Below are positions 43,562 through 53,886 of a stretch of 64,000 bases of DNA, piece by piece (positions within the stretch are counted from its first letter, which is position 1; every line of letters starts with the position of its first letter). Source of the stretch: Symbiodinium natans. Lineage: Eukaryota; Sar; Dinophyceae; Suessiales; Symbiodiniaceae. The position numbers were made by a program, and so were the translations under genes. Location: contig CAJNDS010002213.1 of the NCBI GenBank assembly GCA_905221605.1, positions 1,381,121 to 1,445,120 on the forward strand, read 5' to 3'. The notes beneath the pieces were generated by a model. It was not told the origin of the DNA, ran no database searches, and saw nothing but the letters and a program-made list of their open reading frames with translations.

Positions 43562-45746
43562 AGGACCGCCAATCCACATCTGCCCGGGCAGGCCATGCTG
43601 CACAGACCGAGAAGAGTCAGTGGAGAGGGGTTTCGAGCTCTTGGAGCAGGTCATGCTAAAGCCGATCTTGGTACCTGCCCTGAACAAATGGACAAAGGTT
43701 GCCCCATGCATGCGCCATGTGTCAGTGCTGCAGAACTTCTGCAGGCTTGTTCCCAGAGCCTTTGAGGCATGTTTCAAAACCTCTGCCCGAAACCCACGGG
43801 AAGATGATTCTGAAGATGAGGGAGCAGAGGTTGGGGCGCCAATCGATCAGGCTAGAGTGTGGCAGAGACTCGCCAGAAAGCGTCTTTCCAAAGCAGGTTT
43901 GTTTTTGCAGGATCAGGCATCCAGATGGAGAACTGCACTGTGGGTTGTGCTCACTTGCCCAGTCATGCGTATTCACTATAGTCTGTTCAAGCATGCAACT
44001 TGGTTGTCTGAGAGGGCTCAGCAAACAGAACCTGGAGGAGAGCAGTTGACAGTTGCAACTTTTTGCATGGCTGCAGAGAGTCCTGCCAAGAAGGCGCTGC
44101 AGGGCCTTGTAGCCTTGTTGCTCGATCAGAGCCAGGAGGATTGGGGCCCGGTCATTTTGGCCTTTGGCCCAGTTTCGTCATGGCAGCAGCCCCTGCTCCG
44201 AGTGACCAGACGGAGTTTGTGTGTTGTTATAGGGCAATTGTTCAGGAAATTGCTTTACCCTTGGACTCAGTATCCTTGGAGGTTGGCACAGTTGATTGAT
44301 CCTGCAGCAAGCCCTGAGGCCAAGAAAGAGTGCGCTAAAGAGTTGTTCGAGTGGCCTCGATGTTGCTTGGATGGGTTTGCTCAGAAACTCAGAGAAACCG
44401 CCAAAGAGCCCAAGGCCCTTGAGCAGGAACGCGTGCTGCGATTTTTGACAGCCGTGTTTGAACGGCTGGTTCCAACCTCCACTTGCATTGAGCGGCAATT
44501 TGCCAGGTTAAGCGAATGGAGCGGAGGGGGTGGATCCCAGCACAAAGGCCCCAAGGCAAAACTTTCCAGCATTGCCGCTAAGCACTGCAACCACACACTC
44601 GAACACGAGGTCAAGATCTGGCGGACGAACGTTTTGAAACAGAAGAAGAGACGGATCCATAATCAGAGGCCTAGCTGGGTTCGACCCGTGTCTGCAAGAC
44701 AAAATGGTTGGAATCTGTTCGAACAGGACCTGCTTGGAAGGCAACCAGCTTTGCGCCAGCTGAATCATGTGGACAGGGCAGAGGCCGCAAGGGAGGCATG
44801 GTCTGCCTGCAGCCAAGAAGAGAAAAACAGGTGGGCATCTCTTGCGAAAACGGCCAACAGCCAGGCGCGGGCTGAACAAGAGCAACAGGCAGAGGAGGAG
44901 CCTGAGATCGCTGGAGGTCCTTGGCAGCTTGGCTCTAGCACAGGGTGGCCTTTGGCCAGGCACTTGATTGCTCAGCGTTGCAACACAGCCATTTCTGAGA
45001 GCAACCGCTTCCGCCAGAAGCACAATGTCTTGCAGCCCGAGAACGCTGACAGTCTGGACAGTGTTCCGGCCGAGCCGTGGCCATTGTTTGCGCCCTGCCC
45101 TGTGGGCGCGTGCCAGCACTGCTTGCGTGCAAGGCGCCGGCCATGCATGGAGCGTCTGACAGAGCTGTTCTGGAAGGTTGTGCTGACAAAGGGGCCCAAC
45201 GCAGCTAGCTCTGACAAAGAGCCGCTCCTGCTGTCTTTTACTTCAGCATCCAGAGAGGAGGACGTATCCTTGGCAGTGGCGTTCCACACACGCCGCGCGC
45301 CTTTGCAAGCTGCAGTGTTTTTGCTGGGCAAGCTCTTGGAGCCAGCGGGCGAAGGCATTCAGGTTAGTTTCCACATTATTCCTCCAGGGGAGGATATTGA
45401 GATTCACACTGAGAGCTCTGTGATTGCCAACTTGGCAAACGATGCCGAAGACTGGAAGCTCGAGCTCTTGGAGCCTGGTCCTGTCACAGAGCTAAATCGT
45501 TTTGATATACGAGCACGACACGCAATAGCTGAGAGCGAGTACGGGATTGGCGTGCCTGAGCCTGAGCCCTCTGTCAGTCAGGATGTGCGAGATGCCTTGG
45601 CAGCTTTCGAAGCTGCCCATCCTGATCCGAAGGCCAAGATCCTGCAGAAAGCCCAGAAAGCCCGGCTTCGAAGGCAGGGAAAGGTCGCCACAAAAGCAGA
45701 GAAGGAAGCCCAGAAGATTGAACTGGAAAAAAAATGCAGGGCCTGA
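43562..45746 (+). CDS. hAT-like transposase, second exon with dimerisation-type motif and HMG-box-like domain
   Basis: Open from the acceptor (CCTGCAG/GA). It begins GPPIHICPGRPCC, continuing NGPWS from the first exon. Parts in order: a helical domain with ALNKWTKVAP; PTSTCIERQFARLS, which corresponds to the hAT C-terminal signature (P-x-S-x3-ER-x-FS); an HMG-box-like module (NGWNLFEQDLL, then EEKNRWASLAKTAN); a Cys cluster (CPVGACQHC); and a Lys-rich end. The stop at 45746 comes just after an A8 run (45727-45734), and a better continuation lies in frame 2 (next entry). Probable activity: cut-and-paste transposition of this element. Function is uncertain given two frameshifts. Confidence 0.7.
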
Positions 45747-46276
45747 TTCCTGAGTCGTCTGGCTCTGAGTCAGAGGCTGGTGAGCTGGAGGAGGTGCAGG
45801 CAGAGGCCGCAGAGGCAGCAGAGCCAGCAGGGGAAGGGTTTTTGCTTTCTGAAGCTGAATCGGAAACTGACACGTTGCTTCCGGGCCACAGTGAACGAGC
45901 TTCCAGCTCTCGTGATGTGGCCCCTGCAGCTCCAGCGCAGCGTTCAAGGAGGGCTTTTGCTTGGGGAGTTTTCCGTATATCGCCGCTCTTTTCGCAGGGC
46001 CACCAAATAGGCTGGGAGGCGTCGTGCAACATGCATCAGAACACAGGAGACTGCGTAGGAACGAGCTGCAAGAAGGCCATCAATCAAGGTGGTTTGTCAG
46101 AAGAGGACTGCATGCTGCGCTTGAAACGCTGGCTTGTAGCCGGGTTAGAGGATTCCTCTTGGGATGCCTCTAGAGCTCGTTCGCATCATGTGTCCCTGGG
46201 AGGCAGCAGGTTGCATCACTTTGCTCATGGCTTGGACTTGGCCTCACTGGATGCGAAAGCAGGGCACCAGCCTTAG
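45735..46276 (+). CDS. C-terminal extension of the transposase, displaced by an A8 frameshift
   Basis: Picks up in frame 2 directly after the A8 run, so the Lys-rich end of the previous exon would pass into an acidic linker and then a Cys/His module: GWEASCNMHQN, CVGTSCKKAIN, LKRWLVAG, ARSHHV. The spacing suggests a small zinc-binding fold. I do not recognise a named family. The frame reaches a stop at 46276, although its last 30 residues are not conserved-looking. Confidence 0.5.
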
Positions 46277-46360
46277 GCTCAGTCAGCAGCTTTGGGTTTT
46301 GGCCTTCAGCCTGAGCAGTCATGGGCTCCAGCACGGGGCCCAGTTTGCCGCGCAGTCATT

Positions 46361-46438
46361 ATGACTATGACAATGGTGGCTGGAGCGTGTGCGTGTCGAA
46401 TCTCGACACGCACACGCTCGAGCCACCATCATAGTCAT
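46361..46438. repeat. 78-bp near-perfect palindrome, copy 1
   Basis: ATGACTATGA...GGTGGCTGGAGCGTGTGCGTGTCGA is followed directly by its complement, centred near 46400. It would extrude as a long hairpin with almost no loop. A relative lies 211 bp downstream. Confidence 0.9.
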
Positions 46439-46571
46439 TGGCTCCCTTGATGTTGCAGTCTTGTTCTGTGTTCATGGCTCCAGGGCTGTGCTGGGTTTGG
46501 CCTTTGGCCTGGTGAGGATGCAGCATTCATGGGCTGGAGCACTTGGGCCATGGGCCCGAGCACAGGAGCGA

Positions 46572-46652
46572 ATGACTATGACACTGGTGGCTCGAGCGTG
46601 TGCGTGTCGAGATTTGAGACGCACACGCTCGAGCCACCATTGTCATAGTGAT
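46572..46652. repeat. 81-bp near-perfect palindrome, copy 2
   Basis: Same arms as copy 1 (ATGACTATGACA, GGTGGCTCGAGCGTGTGCGT) with a slightly larger centre (GAGATTTGA). The flanking sequence after both copies (TTGGCTC followed by TTGCAGTC) is also similar, so the whole segment may be a tandem duplication. Confidence 0.9.
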
Positions 46653-46954
46653 TGGCTCTTCTGCTCTTGCAGTCAGCCTGTGTTGGACTTTGTCCTCCTC
46701 CGCCTCCTCTTCCTGCTCCTCTGCTGCAGCAGCGGCGCTAGGGCCTGGGTGTCTGGAGGCTGAGACAGCTACATGCAGGCCGACAGTGAAGAAAAAAGCC
46801 CGGACGTGCTGTGCTGTGGGCCTTGGGCCAGGCTCTGAGTCTTGCAGAGGTTAGGTGCCAGATTGAGTCTTGCTGCTTAATGCTTGTGTGATTCATAGCG
46901 GCTTGGCAGATTGTGCAGCAGCAGTGGGTTGTGTATCAATTGTGTTGCTTTTTA

Positions 46955-47262
46955 AAACAAGCTTTATTCAAGTGTTCAACAATTGCATAAACAATTGAAC
47001 AATTACATAAACAATTGCAAAACAATTGCAAAACAATTGCACAAACAATTGCACAAACAATTGCACCAACCGTCCTCGACGCATCTTAGGGGTTTCTCGA
47101 CGCATCGTTTTTTGGGCCCAATACTACTTCTTTTGAAACATACCCATCGATGCGTAGAGATCTCGACGCTCGATTGTTTGCGCAATTGTTTGCGCAATTG
47201 TTTGCGCAATTGTTTTGCAATTGTTTTGCAATTGTTTCTCAATACTTCTTAAATAGTGTCAA
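46955..47262. mobile_element. Inverted-repeat element built from CAATTG motifs
   Basis: The left arm (46972-47070) repeats ACAATTGCA/AAACAATTGC and the right arm (47165-47240) repeats TTTGCGCAATTG/TTTGCAATTG, the two being inverted around a core with its own inversion (CTCGACGCATCG against CGATGCGTAGAGATC). The motif is the same CAATTGTTTTGCAAT that fills the ends of the host transposon. It is likely a non-autonomous relative nested inside, or an internal relic of an older end. Confidence 0.65.
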
Positions 47263-47350
47263 TAGTTGTTCATTTTTTGGCAATCTAGTTTTTTTGATTC
47301 CAGGTGTTGCCTGCAGCCTGGTTTTTGGCTTCCAGAGTCAGTGACTAGGC

Positions 47351-47650
47351 ATGGGCAGTTCAGACAGTGAGGAAAGGGAGAAGCCAGGCAAGCCCGAAAG
47401 CAGCGCAGGTTTTCGAGGCATCCTGCACCTGGCAATAAGCTTTGTGCATTCCAGACCGTGCCGGTGTTGCCTCTGTGGCCAGCAGTCCATAGATCCCACA
47501 CCTTTGCTGGGTGATTTGGATGAGGCGGCAACAGAGCAGGAGTCAGGCAAGCGGCCTTGGGCCAAGTACCGCAGAGTGGTGCTGCCAGGTGAGGATTCTG
47601 TCCGAGTGCCCGAAAGTCGATGCTGTTTGATCTGCTTCAACGTATTTCGA
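47351..47650 (+). CDS. First exon of a long multi-exon gene, zinc-ribbon-like
   Basis: ATG at 47351. Two Cys clusters, CRCCLCGQQS and SRCCLICFNVF, lie about 55 residues apart, with WAKYRRVVLPGEDSVRVPE between them. They could form one zinc-binding fold. The coding sense ends as the sequence enters a G-only tract near 47650, so the donor is within CGTATTTCGAGG. Later exons of the same gene are probably 49.44-53.89 kb. Family not named; I believe similar proteins occur in dinoflagellates, but that is memory and not a search. Confidence 0.55.
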
Positions 47651-48440
47651 GGGGGGGAGGGGGGGTGGGGTGGGGGGGGGAGGGGGGGTGGGGCGGGGAG
47701 GGGGGGAGGGCGGGGGGGGGGTGAGGGCGGGGGGGGGGGGGGGAGGGGGGGGGGGGGGGTGGGGGAGGGGATTTTGAGGGGGGGGGGCAGGGGACGGGGA
47801 GCGGTGGGGGGGGGGGAGGGGGGGGGGGGGGGGAGGGGGGGGGGGGGGAGGGGCGGGGGGGGACAGGTGTGCGCGGGGGGGGGGGCGGAGGGGTAGGGGG
47901 TGGTTTGGTTTAGGCTGTAAGGTTGGGAGGTGGAGGCGGGGGGGGGGGGGGGCGACGGCGACGGCGACGGCGGCGGCCGGCGGCGGGCACGGCGACGGCG
48001 ACGGCGACGGCGACCGCGACGGCGCCAGCGCCTGCGGCAGCGGCGACGGCGGCGGCGCGGCAACAGCTTTGTCGCCTCTTGGGCGGTGGCGATAGCAACT
48101 ACGACAGCAACACGAGGGCAACAGTGTTATTGTTGGCGATTGGGGTGGAGAAACGGCGACGGCGAATGGCGACGGCGACGGCGACAGCGACGACCACAAC
48201 GACGACGACCACGACAGCGGCAGCGGCGGCAGCGACGGCGACTTGCCGGCGCTGAGGGGGCAAAGGGGGCGGCGGGGGCTGGGGCGCGCAGGGGTGCGGG
48301 GGCGCCGGGGCGCAAGGGCGCTGGGGCGCAGAGGCGCTGGCCGCTGGGGCGCAGAGGCGCTGGGGCGCAGAGGGCGCGGCGGCGGGGCACTGGGGTGCGG
48401 GGGCGCGGGCGCGCGGACGTGCGGGCGCCTCCCCTGCCTT
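47650..48440 (+). repeat. GC-extreme low-complexity block (G-only tract, then GAC/GGC repeats)
   Basis: Positions 47650-47895 are nearly all G with scattered A, T and C; 47940-48240 are GACGGC and related trinucleotide repeats; 48255-48440 are GGGGCGC-rich. Long frames on either strand (poly-Pro/Arg/Gly) are composition artefacts. It lies in a presumed intron. Extreme G-quadruplex potential; sequencing quality here should be doubted. Confidence 0.85.
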
Positions 48441-48632
48441 AACCCGGACTTCCCCCCACACATCTTTTTTTCCCGTCTCCATCTGCGTCAGCCCCCACCC
48501 CCACCCAACCCCTCTGCCCGGACTCTCTTCCCAAACCTCTGCTCAGCGGCTTTGCGGCCAAGTGAGAGACGCGCAGCTTTGATGGGCTCAAAAGCTTAAT
48601 TCTTTTGCCGCTTGCCCTTTTGGCCTGTGGCC

Positions 48633-49022
48633 ATGTCTGCCATGGAAGCTGGCTTGATTGGGCTTCTGGCCATGTCGCCTGATCAGAAGGGCAGGCCAAC
48701 ATCAAGTGAGGATCCTCCTGCAAAGAAGCGTCGCGCCTTTGCCACACGCATTCCTGCGCGTATCAAGATGTTTATGATGTTGCTGAGCATGCCCACATTG
48801 GATGGCGACGAGCCCAGCATTCTCAAGTTCAGTCAGACTTGCCGAACTGCGCATGTGGAGTTGAAGCAGACTTTGTGCGTTGAGCGTGTTCCGGCTCAGG
48901 CGCCAAGGACTTCTCAAGTTGGCAATCGCTGCAATCGTCTCCAGGCAATCCCAGAGGAGGCAAAGAGCGAAGGTTCAGCAGAGTCAGCTGAGACTCTTGT
49001 TTTGGGCATGGACCTTAATTGA
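48633..49022 (+). CDS. Possible exon or short gene
   Basis: ATG at 48633 and TGA at 49022. The first 95 codons look coding: PPAKKRRAFATRIPARIKM resembles a nuclear localisation stretch, followed by helical sequence. The last 30 codons are low-complexity. It could be an exon of the 47.35-53.89 kb gene, but I cannot place the splice sites. Confidence 0.35.
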   Translation: MSAMEAGLIGLLAMSPDQKGRPTSSEDPPAKKRRAFATRIPARIKMFMMLLSMPTLDGDEPSILKFSQTCRTAHVELKQTLCVERVPAQAPRTSQVGNRCNRLQAIPEEAKSEGSAESAETLVLGMDLN

Positions 49023-49439
49023 TGAAATCAATCGGTCCTTGGCCTTGGGCCCAGTTTGCCGGCAGGAATGATGGCCGGGCTTGCAAGACTGACGCCAGCG
49101 CAAGACTTGGCCCAAGGCCACTGGCCAAGTGTTATTGTTCTATTGTTAGCGTTTGTTTGTTTAGCAGCTGGCAAGTCACGTAAAGACTTAAGGCTGGAGG
49201 GGGAATCTTTCTTTGTTAGGGGGGGAGGGATGGGGCCTCCGGCGTGGTTGTCTGGACCTTGCGAGGTCTTAGTGTCTTACAGCGTCCCCGGCATGCCAGA
49301 GGCAAGCTCTTCTTACCAGCTAGAGCCTTTAGCCTTTTGCCTTTAGCCTTTAGACGCTTATGGACGTCGAAAAAGTGAGCATGCTGTGATGCCTGTGGTG
49401 CAGGCTTTGAAGAGCGCATGTCGAGGTGAGAGTAGCGGT

Positions 49440-49575
49440 GCAGATGACTGTTGATGAGTCTCGTGCAGGCCTTCATGCGAGATTCAAGAGCTACTCGAAG
49501 TACTATGACTTCATCCAGGAGAAGCAGAACCAGCACGAGCACAAGAAATTTCTTTCAGCTCTCAAGGACCACTCA
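49440..49575 (+). CDS. Exon of the long gene
   Basis: A short frame, ARFKSYSKYYDFIQEKQ and then KKFLSALKDHS, which flows into DCEDWIRQHN of the next exon. The acceptor of the next exon (TTGCAG/T, exon from 49637) is clear; the donor after GACCACTCA is not a GT. Both ends of this entry are approximate. Confidence 0.45.
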
Positions 49576-49636
49576 CCAATCTGAGATTTGTTGCCTTGTG
49601 TAATATGTTTCTGGTTGCCTGGCTGACACATTGCAG

Positions 49637-50364
49637 TGACTGTGAGGACTGGATCAGACAACACAATGAAGATCCTGGTCGAACCCGGCTGAAATCTAAG
49701 GAGGACGTTCTTGCTTGCCACAAAGAGCTTGCAGTAGAGAAGAAGACCGGAGGCAAGCTGACAGCGCCTAAGAAGCAGTTCATCCTCAGCACCCATTGGA
49801 ACGAAAGCAAACATGGCAAATGGGATGCCTCGAAGGAAACTGAAATAGAGATCAGGGGCGTGAAACAAAAGGGATGTTGGCGAAGTGTGGGCGAAGAAGG
49901 AGTTTTCGATTTCGAGGAGTTTGAGCAGACCGATGTTTCAGAGCGAATCATAGAGCACGATGCGAACGATGTGGGGCCTTTGGCCGACGTAGCTTTCGCA
50001 CTAAAAAAAGAAGCCGTGCAGCAAGCCATGCAGTCCCAAAGCCAAGCAAGAGACAAAGTGGCCATCAAGGGCCCTGACATGAGTATGGAAAGCCTCATGG
50101 AAATTGTCAACCTTGGGATGTCAGCCTCGTCCTCCTCAAAGGACAGGCCTAAGGCCCGGTCTTGCGGCTCCAGCCAGAGTTCCGGAGACGGCGGCTCAGA
50201 CTCAGAAAGTCAGAGTGCTGCAGACGAACCAGAGGAAGGCATGGCTTCCATGGCTTTGCTGGGGTCTGCGACCAAGAAGTCAGGGCAAAGCAAGGCAACA
50301 GCAAAGCCAAAGGCGTCTGCGCACACAGGGTCCAACACCAAGATCAATCCGAAAGCGACGCTAG
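49637..50364 (+). CDS. Exon of the long gene
   Basis: Acceptor TTGCAG at 49636, donor CTAG/GTTGAA at 50364. The 106-bp intron 50365-50470 joins CTA-G to TC-CAG in phase. Begins DCEDWIRQHNEDPGRTRL, then KQFILSTHWNE and a Trp/Glu-rich segment, then a Ser/Lys-rich disordered tail. No enzyme motif seen. Confidence 0.6.
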
Positions 50365-50470
50365 GTTGAACTGAAGCCAACTTAAGCTCATCGCGCAGTC
50401 GTTCTTAGTCTGAGTTTTTTTTGTTTTATGCTGGCCAAAGTATGCAACTCTTGTTCATTGTCAATTTCAG

Positions 50471-51883
50471 TCCAGCCGAGGCAACCTACCAAGAAAAGAA
50501 AAGCAGCCCCAGCTCCAGCAAGCGAGAGCCTCAAGGTGAAGGCTGAAGCGGCTGAAGGCTTGAAGCTGGATCCGAGGTTGAACTTGGACGTCTTGGACCT
50601 TGGAGGCGGTTCGGACGGTTTAGGGACATTGCAGCTGGATGGCAGGGCCAGTCGGACATTGACTCGCTTGCAGACAGCCATCTCCACTTTCGAAGTCAAC
50701 ATGAAAGCGCTTGATCTTCAGGATCAGCCGGTGTCTGCACAATTGTCGCTCAAAGACTACAAGGCCATGTGCCAGAAGCGCGTCAGCTCGCTGACTGGGT
50801 GGATGAAGCCGGCTAAGGATGATATCAAAAAAGTAGAGAGAAGCACGAACAAAAACTGTTTTGCCGACCAGCTTCGCTCTCTTGAGGAGCTTGTCGGCAT
50901 TGCCGGTGTTCTTGTCAAGTTGTTGACTTTGATGCCTGCGCAAAAGCCTGACCCTGAAGAGTTCCTGCGGTTGCTTGAAGAGTTCGATAAATTGAACGAA
51001 AGCAGCGGCTTGAAGTTGGGCCTAGGGCCAGGTTTTGTCTTGAAGAGCCTCATGGCTCGCGCGAATGAGTCGTGCTTACACAACGACTTCAGTCGTTTCA
51101 CAGGTTTCTTCAAAACAAGTTCAGCAGACGTCGTCGCTCTCAATAAGCTCATGAAAGCAGAGGATGTGCAAGCCCATGTGGTGGTTGAGATAGAGAACCG
51201 ATTGCTTTCAGCAATGCGCGCAATCACGCCAGCAGAGCTGGAGCTCAAGTCTTCAGGCAAGGCTACCCCAGAGGATGCGCCCAACATGCATGAGGCTTGC
51301 AGCCTGGCTTCAGCCCTTGTTGAATCAGCCCAGGGGCCGGACTTTCTGGCTAAAGATGTTGCTGCAAGCGCCAGGGTTGTTTATGCCATGCTGGACCAGC
51401 AGGACATCGCAAGCTTGAGAGAGAGCGTGCAAAACATCCAAAGCTACTCTGGGAAGAAGCCCCAAGAAGGTCAAGAACGTGCTGAGGAACTGAACGCAGT
51501 CGTCCGTTTTTTCTTGCAGCACGACGTTGGCAAATCAGTTATGGGCATGGCTGTGCAGCGGCTAGAGCATGGAGAGGCAGAGGCAGAGTTCCAAGAGATT
51601 TGCGCTCATTTGGAAAACCTGATTGGTTGTGCTGAAGTCCAAGCAAAGGAGTTTGCAGAGCAGAACAGCAGTAAGGGCATTGCAGAGGTCAAGCAGTTGG
51701 TGGGCCCGGCTTTAAGCAAGCTGGACGAGTTGAAAGCTTGTCGTTTCGGGAAATCCAAAGCTGCAAAGAAGGAGGGCGGTGCTGCTGGCACAATTGCTGA
51801 GTTGCAGAAGAGATTGAGCGAGGCAGCCAGCCAGCTAGTCACTGTCGAGTTGACCTTCACCCTGCTCGAGCATTTGCGTCTTG
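50471..51883 (+). CDS. Largest exon of the long gene, helical repeats
   Basis: Acceptor TTTCAG at 50470; donor CTTG/GTTGCA at 51883 (intron 51884-52125). Begins with a Lys-rich stretch (RQPTKKRKAAP), then about 440 residues of amphipathic helices with Leu-rich heptads (RSLEELVGIAGVLVKLLTL, LLEEFDKLNESSG, ALSKLDELKA). It reads as an extended helical or coiled-coil scaffold. I do not recognise a family and see no catalytic residues. Confidence 0.65.
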
Positions 51884-52125
51884 GTTGCAAGTTGCAAGAA
51901 TAATAAGCTAGCTGCCCAATTCCAAAGTTGCGACTTCAGAGTTCTCGGTAGATTGACTACTTGCACTGTTTTAGTCAGTTTTTGTTCGAAGCCCCAATTG
52001 CTCGATTCTCAGAAGCCCTAGAGCCCGCCTAAAATACCAAGGTGAAGTGGGCCTAGAGTCCGACTAGCTGCTGATGTGTTAAAGAACATTAATCGTGAGC
52101 TAGTGGCTACTTCGTCTGAGGCAAG

Positions 52126-52703
52126 AGGGATTCAAGAGCCTGGGCAATAACTGCAAGGTCCAAGTCCCCGATGCTGAGAATGCAGACGACCAGGGCATCA
52201 TCAACTTGGACCAGTTCATTGCTGGTTTGTCTGCAGCATCATTTGTGGAGGACAAGCTGTGGGACTCCATGCCAAGCGTTCTGGCTTGTGTCCAAGAGTT
52301 CAAAGACCTCACTGACAAGCTTTGCAAGCTTGTGAGATGGGCTTTTCTGAAGCAGGAAGCTTTCAGGCAAATGCGTCAGGAGCAGACATCAACGTCAGCA
52401 GACGATCTTTGCAAGTGGGCAGATGCCCTTCGCGCGTCGCACTTGTTTGGGATGAAGGATCCGAAACTTGTCAGCGACATACAGAAATTGCTCTTAGAGC
52501 CAGTCGACGCAGAGCTTGCAAAGCTTCAGTCAGCAGGCTTGGACGCTGTTGCTCCAATTGCTGAGCAGTTTGCGCAAAACGCTTTAGGCAATGGGCTGTC
52601 CAAAGGCGTGTTTGAGGAGATGATGGTCAAGTTGCCACAGAAGCACCGGCTTCGCAGTCTGGTGCAGGCCTTTGGCCAGGCGCGAACCATCAAGGGCAGT
52701 AAG
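52126..52703 (+). CDS. Exon of the long gene
   Basis: The acceptor GCAAG at 52125 completes a split codon (G+AG) from the preceding exon, then GFKSLGNNCKVQV. Helical throughout (LDQFIAGLSAASF, LCKWADALRASH). The donor AAG/GTTATT at 52703 is a canonical GT, with the codon complete. Confidence 0.65.
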
Positions 52704-52875
52704 GTTATTGTTTAGCTCGGATCGCGCTTGACGCGCAGCCTTGCCTTGGCTTGATAGGAGCTGTTGGGATCATTATACACGAGTTATACTGTGATACAAG
52801 CAGTTTCCATGATTCATGATTGGGTTTGTGTTTTTGATTGTGTTTCCTCTTAAGCCATCCTGGTCCTGACTTGAG

Positions 52876-53886
52876 GTGGCAATGATCCCAGGCAGCACAA
52901 AGGAGAAGGAGGAGGTGACATCTCTGAGCAAAGCCATGTGCCAGCTCCATGTGGAGCTAAAAGCAGCCATGGAGAAGCCCGATTGGGAATCAGACCTTGC
53001 GCGTGCGCAGTTGAACACAGCAGCAATGCTGGAGCATTTACAAACAAAGGTGGACATGATGAGAAGGCGAATGGTCGCCACAGCCAGGAAGAGCAGCCTG
53101 GAAGCTTGGAAGCTGCATGAGGAATTACAAGTTCCTTTGCAGCAGCTTTCGACTCCAAAGCCCAAAGAAGAAGATGCGTACATGAAGGTGGTGGTGGGCC
53201 ACACGTTGAAACTTTCCAAGGACTCAACCCAGCTTGCCGACACGATCGACAGAGTGCAGTGCGTCAAGGAGAACCTAGACGTTCTCAGCAGCATCGTCTT
53301 CGACCCTGATTCGGTGAGTTCTGAGAAAGCTGTCATGAATTTCAAGGATGCAGGGGACACCTTGGAGAATTTTCTCCAGACATGCAATGAAACAGAAGCG
53401 GTGGCAAAGACGCACGTGTCTGTTTGCGCTGCTCTGGTTCTGCTTCGCAGCCAGAAACTTGGCTCTGAGACAAAGGAAGGCCAGGACATGGCGACCAAGC
53501 TTGCAGATGTGTGTGGTGCGCTTGGCAAGCACCTTGAACACTTGAAGTCTTACACGCCTTCACCTGCAGAGGCAAAGAAAGCGCAATTTTACCAAGTTCG
53601 GGTCTTTGGTGAAGTTGTGCATGCGGAAGCCAAGTCGTGGCTTGAGACTCAGGGGCATGCAGAAGACACGAAGAAACGCAAGCATGAAGAGCTTGCCGAT
53701 GAAGCAGGGGGCTCAAAGGCAGCAAGATCTTCAGGAAAGCAGCAGAAAGGTGATGCCTCGAGCAAAAGCACAAGCAAGGCAGGCAAGGACAAGGATGACA
53801 AGAGTGAGAAGAAGCAAAAAGAGCAAAAGGAGAATGCCGGGAAGAAGAAGGAAAAGAGTCTGGCAAAGGCAAAGAACGCCAGGTAG
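52876..53886 (+). CDS. Last exon of the long gene, Lys-rich tail
   Basis: Acceptor TTGAG at 52875. The exon starts on a whole codon, matching the preceding donor phase. Helical for 260 residues, then a Lys/Ser/Glu-rich low-complexity tail ending LAKAKNAR and TAG at 53886. The tail would bind nucleic acid non-specifically or direct the protein to the nucleus; that is inference. The 3' flank carries GGC-TTT-CAGCC palindromes. Confidence 0.65.
   Translation: MAMIPGSTKEKEEVTSLSKAMCQLHVELKAAMEKPDWESDLARAQLNTAAMLEHLQTKVDMMRRRMVATARKSSLEAWKLHEELQVPLQQLSTPKPKEEDAYMKVVVGHTLKLSKDSTQLADTIDRVQCVKENLDVLSSIVFDPDSVSSEKAVMNFKDAGDTLENFLQTCNETEAVAKTHVSVCAALVLLRSQKLGSETKEGQDMATKLADVCGALGKHLEHLKSYTPSPAEAKKAQFYQVRVFGEVVHAEAKSWLETQGHAEDTKKRKHEELADEAGGSKAARSSGKQQKGDASSKSTSKAGKDKDDKSEKKQKEQKENAGKKKEKSLAKAKNAR

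Noticed and set aside
37576..46276. KDZ/Zisupton transposase
   Set aside because: The 8-bp duplication would fit, but the CDQATANIK, C-x2-H and ERQFARLS motifs match hAT order; kept only as a weaker alternative.
47543..48463. Pro/Arg/Ala-rich proteins on either strand
   Set aside because: Open frames arise from G-runs and GAC/GGC repeats; they overlap in five frames and have no other content.
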